Assembly (NCBI GenBank): GCA_029817715.1
Contig: JARUPY010000112.1
Location: 248,001 to 312,000 of the forward strand
Reading direction: 5' to 3'
Origin: Melastoma dodecandrum
Taxonomy: Eukaryota; Streptophyta; Magnoliopsida; Myrtales; Melastomataceae
Length of the DNA stretch: 64,000 nucleotides
The translations under genes and the position numbers were made by a program. Positions within the stretch are counted from its first letter, which is position 1; each line of letters begins with the position of its first letter. The notes beneath the pieces are model-generated. The model was not told where the DNA came from, did no database searches, and worked only from the letters and a program-made list of their open reading frames with translations. Below are positions 56,126-64,000 of the stretch, piece by piece.

Positions 56126-59100
56126 TTATTTGTCTTTACACATAATAATAATAATAATAATAATAATAATCACTATTATGATAAATCCGTTGCTCACCTT
56201 CATCCCCAGGAAACGTCTCTGCCAGAATTTGCTGTCTCGTTCATACCAATGGTATGGTCCACGAAATATCTGCACCTCGGGACAATCTCTAATATATAGG
56301 TAACACTCATCGATCAAACGAGGCACGCGGAGCCATGAGGAGCAACCCCAGATATTCACACTCTTCAATCTTTTCAAGCCCAACAAATCTTGAATTCCGC
56401 AAATGGAACGGCACTCAATAATGTTCAACTCCTCCAACAGCTCCAATTGTTCCAGTCCTGGAATCTCCACCAATGCTCTACAGTCTCTAAATGTAAGCGA
56501 CCTCAGCCCCCTCCTCAATCTCCCTATGTTTGACACCCGGAGGAGACTATGGGATCCAAAAATAGACAACTTCGTAAGACTGGGTAACAAATCGAGCCCA
56601 CCAAGCTCCATCTCAGTCAGTATCGAAGGTTGGATCAACAACTCCGTCAAGAGCGTCAAGTTGGAGTAATGTCCCCAGGGTATGGCTGCTCCTGCGTCAT
56701 AGAGCGTCAGCTTACGTAGAGACAAGGGAAGCTCCTGAGCAGACTCCATATACGAAGGAAACAAATCGAGAGTCTCAAGCTTGGAAAGGAAGCCCAACAC
56801 GGAAGCTCGGGTACATGCAATCGTAGCGGTTGGGCAGAAGAACAAGCTCTTTAGCTTGTCCAAACTTCCAAGAGCAGATACCTCCAGAGGCTCTCCTTCA
56901 TAGTCTCCTTCATAGCGTTCTATATCAAGAACCCTTAACTCCGTTAAGTTCGTCAGGACATCAAGATTTGGGAATGCTCGTAGCGAATAAGTAGAAAATG
57001 TCAAATCTATTAGGCTAGTGGGAAGTCTTGGAAGCTCTTGAAGCATGTCGCAACCAAGCAACAAGAGGGACTTGAGGCTTGTGAGTTGACTAAATATTGC
57101 TGGCAAGAAGCGAATCTTGCTCCTCGAAAGGTCCAATTCTTCTAAAGCCGATAGGCTTCCGATTTCTTCCGGAATTCCTTCTTTGAGAGGACAAAACAAA
57201 GCATTTAACACCGCTAGGCTGGTTGGAAGTCCTCGAAGCTCCTGAAGAACCTCACAATGTCTCAGTTTAAGGGACTTAAGGCTCTTGAGTTGCCTAACTG
57301 TTGCTGGCAGGAAGCGAATCTTGCTCCCCGAAAGGTCCAAATATTCTAAAGCCGATAGGCTGCTGATTTCTTCCCGGATTCCTTCGTCTAGAGGGTTGCA
57401 CGTAGCATCCAACACTTTTAGGTTCTTCAGATCATATATCGAGGTGGGTAACCTTCTGATCTTGTTGTTCATTAATTTAAGTGTCATCAAGGATTCCAAC
57501 ATCCCAATTAATATCGGTACTTCCTCAATCTTGTAGCTAATCATAATTAGCTCCCGTAAAGCTCTTGTGTAACAGAGCTCCTCTGGCAAACTCCTCAAAG
57601 AGGGACACAAGGAGATGTTCATATAAGCAAGACTCTCCAACTTACCCACTGAATGGTGGATTTCTTTCAACTTGATGCAACTAAGAAAAATCATAATCTC
57701 CAATTTTAAGCAACAAGAGAGGTCGGGTGACGTAGTCATGTCGCTACGCATGAACTCCAGCACCCTTAAGTTAGGCATCATCTGTAAATCCATGCACCAC
57801 AAATTATAATAAGAAGAAGAGCGCTTTACACATTTACTTAGCAAACACATGACATATAGGAGGAGAGGATTTCATACCAGCTTTTTACCACCCCACCATC
57901 CACCTTTGATACCAATGATTTTGAGAACAACTAAGCTTCTCATCTTGAAAAAGTTGGAATTCAACTTCTTATTGCAACCACACCAAGAAAGCCACAAAAG
58001 ACTCTCCCGGAGATTTTCAAATTCTCCAATAAGTTTCTTCTCATTTTGACGAAGAAACAACAAATTAGTCAACCCACTGAAGTTCTCATCAGAGAATTTG
58101 TGCGCTTCATCGTGTCTCCCCAAGTTCATTGCTATGATTTTCTTCGAGACCTTATAAACGAAAAAAGTAGACTAGCATTCATAATTATATTGTGCTCGAT
58201 GAATAGTAATATTTCGATGCCAAAGAAAAAATTCTATTAACATAATAGAATTATATTCCTTCATCTCAAAAGTGAATTCGACCAACTAAAATAACTCATT
58301 ACCTATTTTTGAAGCACTATCTTTAGGGCGTCTTCTGGATCCCAAAGTCTAGTACACCTTTTGGGTATTCCATTGCCTTTCGATCGAATGATTTCTCTTC
58401 CCATATTTCGAAGTTGATCGTGAAACCAGAAGTCACCATATGAATCAATCTTTATCAATGATTTATTGATGAGTACCTTCACCCGCTTTTTGGATACAAA
58501 CGACGAGCTTCCCAGAGGTAATCCGCATACATCGAAGGCATCTCATCCTGTTGAAAACAAGCAATATCGAGGAAAATTTCCTTCTCCTTCCAATCTAACC
58601 CATCGTAACTTACTTTCAAGATCTCAAAGACCTCTTCTGGGGAAACGTTCTTTAGCTTTTCGAGCTCATACTTCAACGACTCTTTGCTCTGACAACACAA
58701 GTGTCCTCCAATCACCTCCAAAGCCAAGGGAAGATTACCTGTGGTCTTAACCACCTGTTTTGATAAACAAAGATAATCTTCTGGAGGCTCATTGGTGCCA
58801 AAGGCATGCTTGCTGAAGAGCTGAAGGGCATAGTTGTCAGCCATTTTCTCCATTTCATAAAAGTGAAGTAATTCAGAACCAGGGCGAACAAATCGATTGC
58901 AAACGCTTTTATCCCTAGTCGTGATTGTGACTCGACTGCCTCTTCCTAACTTGTCATTCGGGTCTTTTCCGACCAATTTCTCGAGTTGGGAGAACTGATC
59001 AACGTCATCGAGAACCAGAAGCATCCTCCTGCCCCAAATCCTTTGTATGATCTCGCCGTACCCATCGTCGAAGTTACACGATCTGGCATATTGGCCACCA

Positions 59101-60088
59101 AGAATGTCCCCCGATAACTTGTTCTGCAACTTCACAATGCCTCCTTGACGCACTTTAAAAATGAAACTGGAACCTTCGAACTGGGAAGATAATAATTTAT
59201 TGAAGATGACGCTAGCAAGGGTCGTCTTCCCAATTCCCCCCATGCCATGAAGCACCACGAGTCTTACTCCCGAGGAGTCGCAATCCAGCAGATTTAACAT
59301 GTTAGTGACTTGATCATCGATCCCTGTAAGATGATCAGGCAAACTTTGATCCTTGATTCTCAGCTTCACAACAATATCCTGAACTATTAATCGGACGAAT
59401 CTGCCTTCCCTGTAAGGCGACAATGAAAATAGAATAATTACATGGAATTCAGTCGCCGTAGTCATCACCATCCTTCTTGTAGATTTCCGATACGTTTAAT
59501 TCCAAAAAAAAGTTATGTATTTTCCTATATTTTCTTTCCAAGGAAAGAAAGAAATGATTTAAAAGCTGGTGGTTACCCCTGGATGGCTTTGGAGTCCCAT
59601 CCGCTGATCCCGCCCACCGTCTTAAGTGCTTCCTCCCATTTATTCACTACGTCCTGGCCTTGTCGATCCTTGTGCGCGTCGAGCGCTTCCCGATACAGCT
59701 CTGTTCGCAGCTTTACGTCTGCCGGATCTGCCCCGTAGAAAATCGGCAGTATGATCTTCCTGCCGACATTCGAGCCTCCGTGGAGATCCACCATCATGTC
59801 GAGCTCCCTGAGGCACCACGCGCTGGATGCGTAGTTCCTGGAGAAGACGACGGCGTAGACCCTGGAGCCGCGGATCGCTCGCTCGAGCTCTCCCCCAATT
59901 ACTTCTCCGCGACGGATCTCCTCGTCGTCCTTGAAAACACGGAGACCGGCCCCAGTCATGCACTCGTAGAGGTGGTCGACGATGCCGTAACGAGCATCGG
60001 GTCCCCGGAAGCTCAGGAAGACGTCGTACTCAGATGTGATGGAGGTGTGGGAATCTCGGTCGCTACCCTCGCTCTGTTCGCGCTCCAT
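56126..60088 (-). pseudogene. TNL2: TIR-NB-ARC-LRR resistance-type gene with 1-bp deletion and stop
   Basis: Exons on the minus strand: 60088-59577 (TIR), 59409-58303 (NB-ARC), 58150-57878 (first LRRs) and 57781-56126 (LRRs and tail). Exon 3 is 273 bp, the same as in TNL1. The TIR has YDVFLSFRGPDAR and SSAWCLREL. NB-ARC has GMGGIGKTTLA, MLLVLDDVDQF, VTITTRD and GNLPLALEV, and the MHD position reads FHD. A one-base deletion near 58488 (after YPKSG) shifts the NB-ARC frame. Even allowing for it, the exon ends in TAG (58303-58305) at the donor. The LRR exon is open for over 550 codons and ends in a poly-Ile tail. The Met at 60088 follows no membrane anchor; the anchor region survives only as a relic near 60710-60750. 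Confidence 0.85.
56142..56170. repeat. (AAT)n microsatellite inside the TNL2 last exon
   Basis: About nine to ten AAT units. On the minus strand they read ATT and give a run of Ile codons at the very end of the TNL2 frame, which then stops at 56126. Confidence 0.9.
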
Positions 60089-60250
60089 TGTTGAGCTGCT
60101 TACGCTTCCTTTGCCACAGAAGTTTATAAATAAGTTTCAGGTAGTCAAAAGAGAAGAAGTGGACCGTTTCTAGTATCGCGAGAGGACGTTGTCGAAATGG
60201 ACAGGTTGCTGCCTTAATTACCAGGGCACTCCTGCTGTGAAACCGTGGGG
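60089..60250 (-). pseudogene. DUF26 relic directly upstream of TNL2
   Basis: 60150-60245 matches 54520-54630 in the DUF26 pseudogene at DNA level, including TATCGCGAGAGG against CATCGCAAGAGG and CCAGGGCACTCC against CCAGGGTACTCC. It is the block encoding the first domain. It separates the TNL2 TIR exon from the old anchor-region relic. Confidence 0.5.
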
Positions 60251-60779
60251 GCGAGGGAGACAATGATGAGACGATAAGGATGAGGGCAAATGATTTGATG
60301 ATATATATCAATCAGATTTGGTGGAGGAGATGATGTTGTGGGGAAAACCATGTCTAATAATTTTATTAAATAAACAGGAATTTGCAAACACCTACCAACC
60401 TAACGCAGGTTTGTTTGCATCTGTTCGACAGAGTGTGGCATTGAGGAATTTGTGACAGAAATATTGTAATTATTAGAAGCACTTAAGTTCATAAAGATGC
60501 TTCGTCTTGGTCAAGGAAAAAAAGATGTCGAGGGACTTTGTGTCCCCCCTTTCAAGTCTTTGTATATTATTTATAATTTTGAGTCATCCAAGTCTTCCTC
60601 CCCGAAATTTCCCAGAGGCACGCCCACGGGACTCTCACTCGTGAAAAAAATATAGTTAACGAAAAAGAAAATTCGCTAAAAGTTACGATTTGCAGCAAAA
60701 GCTGCAACAAAATTTAACATCATTTTCTCATTTAGGGAGGCGTGAGCAGAGTAAGTGAGTCACGACGTAATCTAGGCAG
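60251..60779. other. Non-coding insertion and TNL anchor-region relic
   Basis: Contains a copy of the dispersed CTTCCTCCCCGAAATTTCCCA repeat (60593-60613). At 60700-60770 it has the sequence matching the TNL1 start region (AAATTTAACATCATTTT, then GCGTGAGCAGAGTAAGTGAGTCACGACG). No gene. Confidence 0.5.
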
Positions 60780-60970
60780 CCCATTACGTATGGGATATGG
60801 ATGCCACTTACACGGTTGTGGATTGCTGATGATGAAGCTACTGGTTGCGAACCGCACAAGACAACTGGGTACCCCTGATGCGTGGGGCAGTGGTGGAGTC
60901 TGAGGGAGAAAAGGATGATGGTAGGAGGAGCAGGGGAAGAGGAGCCCTCCTTCTCGTTTTCCAAAGCTTT
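60780..60970 (-). pseudogene. DUF26 C-terminal relic, second one near TNL2
   Basis: Collinear with the block upstream of TNL1 (49395-49620): TACGTATGGGATATGG, CCACTTACACGGTTGTGGATTG, then GCGAACCGCACAAGACAACTGGG. In a suitable frame it gives VRFATSSFIISNPQPCKW, the end of a DUF26 domain. Confidence 0.5.
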
Positions 60971-62719
60971 TTCCGATATCGACTAAACGCCAACAACAAA
61001 AATATTATTCATTTATGATGTTCCTCGAATCACTTACCTGGAAATCACTTACCTGCTTTTGCACATGTAGCATGACGAGGGCGAGGTGAAAGCGAAAGGA
61101 TCCCGACCGAGGCTCCCTTGTCGGGATCGCAACGGCAGGCACGAACGGCTTTACATTGCCCTCCCCCTTGATAAAGACATCACACCTAACCTTACAACTA
61201 TGATTAAGATTTTAGTATTGAATTTGTAACACTTGGTTAAGTAACAATTTTATCAATGTTCCGAACCTTGATATGGGTGCCTTGGGAAAGATCCGGGACA
61301 ACCGGCGTGCAAAAGGCTTCGCGACCTTAAGGAGGAGTTTGCCCCCGCATATGTAAGTAAAATGGTTTCTAGTTTGATTCTTGGTATCACGTCTCTGAAT
61401 AATACGTTTAGAATTTACGGTTTTCTTCGTGTTCTTACACATTTCTCGAACAACAAATGCTAGAATTTTGTTTTATTTGTTTTACTTTCTTTTGTAAAAT
61501 TCATGTTAGGATATAATCAATTATTATTTCCGCTTATTTAAAACGGGTTGTTTCACCGTATATATATAAGACAATACATGATAACTCTAATATCGTGGAT
61601 CCAAACCAGACTACACAAATAACGGATTTATTGTTAAAACTAGTGGCAATTTTCTTCCATTGAGGTCATATACGAGATGAAATGACCGTAAAATAGACAA
61701 TGGACTTTCATTAATAGGTAAATCTTGTCTAATAACGAACGAGACTTCAAGGCAATGATTATTGCAAAATCGTTGCATTACATGTTTCGACATGAAAATG
61801 AAATTTTGTTTCATCTCGCTGCTGCCATAACGATCTCTGGGCTATATTTTAAAATTTTAAAATAGGATTGAAATAATCAATCTTATTTTAATTTGTTCCT
61901 ATTTTAATTCTATGTTTAGGGATTTCAATTTGCCATGTTAGTTGATAGACGGCGATTAAACAATGTCACGTCGGATAAACGACGTACTAGCCACGTCGGA
62001 TTCCGTCCGAGGGTCGGGTGGACGGAGGTTATTTTTAATATAACGTACAAACGCGAGGCTAGCTGATGATATTATTGAAAGTTCTGTGTAAATCGGATAA
62101 ACGGGTCAAAGTTCATGGTAGAATTGATAATTTGGCCTGTAATTTATGATTGTTACTCCAATCACTTACTTGGAAATAACGAGAAACCGCGTTAACGAGA
62201 AACGGGTACTTGAGGTTGATAGAATACCGAAGTCAAAGATAATTAGGAAAATCTTCCGAATTATATATCTTGCGTGTTTTATTTGGTATCAAAACCTCTT
62301 AGGAAATATTTTATATTTTGTCTCGAGGGACTATTTGAGAAGGTAAGAAAAATTTTGGGCTGATTTTGTAAGAAAGAAAAAGAACAGGGAGGCTGAGAGA
62401 GACAACTGTAAATTAAGAATCAAAAGAGACAAAATATTTTAAGAATCGAAGGATTCCGAGGCACCCCTCGTTTAAATTAATTACGTATATTAATAATTAT
62501 AACAAAGTTATTTGTTTGTTAAAGTAATCCAAACTCAATAATTTGTTTGTTTTATTCACCGGAAATTATATCAAAGTTGACATTTTCATGTACACATCCG
62601 ATTTTAATTCCTGAAATACGTTCGACTTTCAAAAAGTTGTGTTGGCTATGTAGGAATGTGTGATCTGTTTACTCAGTACTGTCGAGAATCATGTTTATAT
62701 AAATCTTCTTCCTTGCCCG
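60971..62719. other. Non-coding stretch between TNL2 and TNL3
   Basis: AT-rich, with no frame I can support. The parts near 61950-62030 and 62230-62470 look like transposable-element or LTR remnants but have no diagnostic motif. Confidence 0.4.
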
Positions 62720-64000
62720 CCTCGTCATGCCCCATAATCATCTTCCAATTGAATTTTACTGCTCTCTCCTTCATACTCACTATAACGTCCCATAAATGAC
62801 TTTGCCAAAATATTAGAAAAAAAAACAATTCTTCTTCGTTTCCCACCTCCTTCCCCAGAATCATCTTCCAATAGAATTTTGCTGCTCTTTCCTTCGTACT
62901 CACTATAACGGCCCACAAACGGCCACAACTTGTCACAGCCACAAATCCAGAGGCGGCACTCGTCGATGAAACAGGGCACGTGCAACGAGGAGCAATCCAT
63001 GATAGTAACTCCCTTCAATCTTTTCAAGCCCAACAAATCCTGAATTCTGCAAATGGAATCGCAATCGAAAAAGGTCAATTCATTCAACATCTCCAATTGT
63101 TCCAGTCCTGGGATCTCCACCAACACTCTACACCCAGCGAACTTAAGCGACCTCAGCCCCCTCAATCTCCCTATGTTTGACACCCGGAGGAGACTATCAG
63201 AGCTCCCAATAGACAACTTTGTAAGATTGGGTAACGAATCGAGCCCACTAAGCTCCATCTCTGTCAATATCAAAGTTGAAATATTCAACTCCGTCAAGAG
63301 CGTCAAGTTGGAGTAATGTTCCCAGGGTATGGGTTTTCGTGTGTCCCAGATAGCCAGCCTACATAGAGACAAAGGAAGCTCCAGAACAGACTCCATGTAA
63401 GAAGATAACAAATCGAAGTCGTAGCGACTTCGTAGAAAATGTCAAATGTATTAGGCTAGTGGGAAGTCTCGGAAGCTCCTGAAGCATGTCGCAACCATGC
63501 AAGCCGAGGGACTTAAGGCTCGTGAGTCGGCTCACTATTGCTGGCAGGAAGCGAATGTTGCTACGCGAAAGGTCCAATACTTCTAAAGCCGATAGGCTCC
63601 CGATTACTTCCGAAATTCCTTCTTTGAGAGGACAATGCGAAGCACATAACACCGTTAGGCTGGTTGGAAGTCCTCGAATCTCCTGAAGTACCTCGCATTT
63701 TCTCAATTTGAGGGACTTAAGGCTCATGAGTTGCCTAACTGTTGTCGGCAGGAAGCAAATCTTACTCCCCGAAAAGTCCAATTCTTTTAAAGCTGATAGG
63801 TCCCCGATCTCTTCCAGAATTCCTTCTTCGAGAGGACAACCCGAAGCATCCAATTCTGTTAGGCTTGTTGGAAGTCCTCGAATCTCCTGAAGCATGTTGC
63901 AATCACTCAAATAGAGGTCCTTAAGGCACGTGAGTTGGCTCACCGTTGCTGGCAAGAAGCGAATCTTACTCCATGAAAAGTCCAATTCTTCTAAAGCTGA
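62720..64000 (-). pseudogene. TNL3: 3' LRR part of a further TNL gene, cut by the window edge
   Basis: The LRR frame enters at 64000 and runs to about 63425 with the blocks FLPATVSQL, LEEGILEEIGDLSALKELDF and LQELPRLPTSL. It then needs a frame change near 63400-63425. The second frame (63411-62725) carries MELSGLDSLPNLTKLSI, VSNIGRLRGLRSL and IPGLEQLEMLNEL. Compared with TNL2, the stretch between STKSLR and SSYMES is shortened by a deletion that causes the shift. The C-terminus ends in a duplicated SEYEGKSSKI/SEYEGESSKI segment. Whether the 5' part is intact cannot be seen. Confidence 0.8.
62735..62912. repeat. 124-bp tandem duplication in the TNL3 C-terminus
   Basis: AATCATCTTCCAAT..GAATTTT..GCTCT..CCTTC.TACTCACTATAACG occurs at about 62737 and again at about 62861. 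On the minus strand both encode GRYSEYEG(K/E)SSKI(L/Q)LEDD, so the protein tail is doubled. Confidence 0.75.

Noticed and set aside
1..64000. A wholly new defence or mobile system
   Set aside because: All large coding signals fall into known plant families (Tat, Athila, Caulimoviridae, copia LTR, TNL, DUF26, CMO, hnRNP-like, F-box); what is unusual lies in their arrangement.

Overview
This window looks like nuclear DNA of a dicot plant, plausibly Myrtales (Eucalyptus/pomegranate side). The reasons are TIR-NB-LRR (TNL) genes of the flax L6-like type with an N-terminal membrane anchor, plant Ty3/gypsy Tat and Athila retrotransposons, an endogenous pararetrovirus, and intron-split plant gene fragments. 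The Myrtales placement is inference only. There is no sign of prokaryotic organisation.

Region 1 (1-24496) is a tandem array of a long-LTR Tat-lineage Ty3/gypsy element on the minus strand. Its order in plus coordinates is: internal A (1-8152, left end outside the window), shared LTR (8153-12202), internal B (12203-20450), LTR (20451-24496). The protease, RT, two RNase H domains and integrase are recognisable, but both copies lack gag. Copy B has an uninterrupted 1173-residue RT-RH-aRH-IN reading frame. Copy A carries two nonsense codons.

Region 2 (24497-26435, plus) is a broken Athila-like element. It is cut inside gag by the Tat array, and its pol is internally deleted so that the RT N-terminus joins the integrase C-terminus. 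Region 3 (about 26436-33060, plus) is a decayed but nearly full-length endogenous caulimovirid: movement protein, protease, RT, RNase H, a zinc-knuckle/lysine-rich region, a TATA promoter, and an initiator-tRNA-Met primer-binding site about 0.55 kb downstream of the promoter.

Region 4 (33-45 kb) is a graveyard of gene fragments. It holds two pieces of one hnRNP-like RRM gene, an LRR fragment, a copia-like solo LTR, an F-box C-terminus, a choline monooxygenase pseudogene and a TIR scrap.

Region 5 (45-64 kb) is a TNL cluster on the minus strand: TNL1 (45298-49375), an LRR relic (51145-51890), TNL2 (56126-60088) and the 3' part of TNL3 (62720 to the window end). TNL1 and TNL2 both lose their frame at or near the end of the NB-ARC exon, so both may be pseudogenes or make truncated TIR-NB proteins. 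DUF26 (Gnk2) relics sit upstream of TNL1 and TNL2, and one larger DUF26 pseudogene lies between them. This suggests repeated duplication of a DUF26-plus-TNL unit.

No CRISPR array, operon or tRNA/rRNA gene was seen. All exon and LTR borders were read by eye from splice, PBS, PPT and TG..CA signals, without alignment software.
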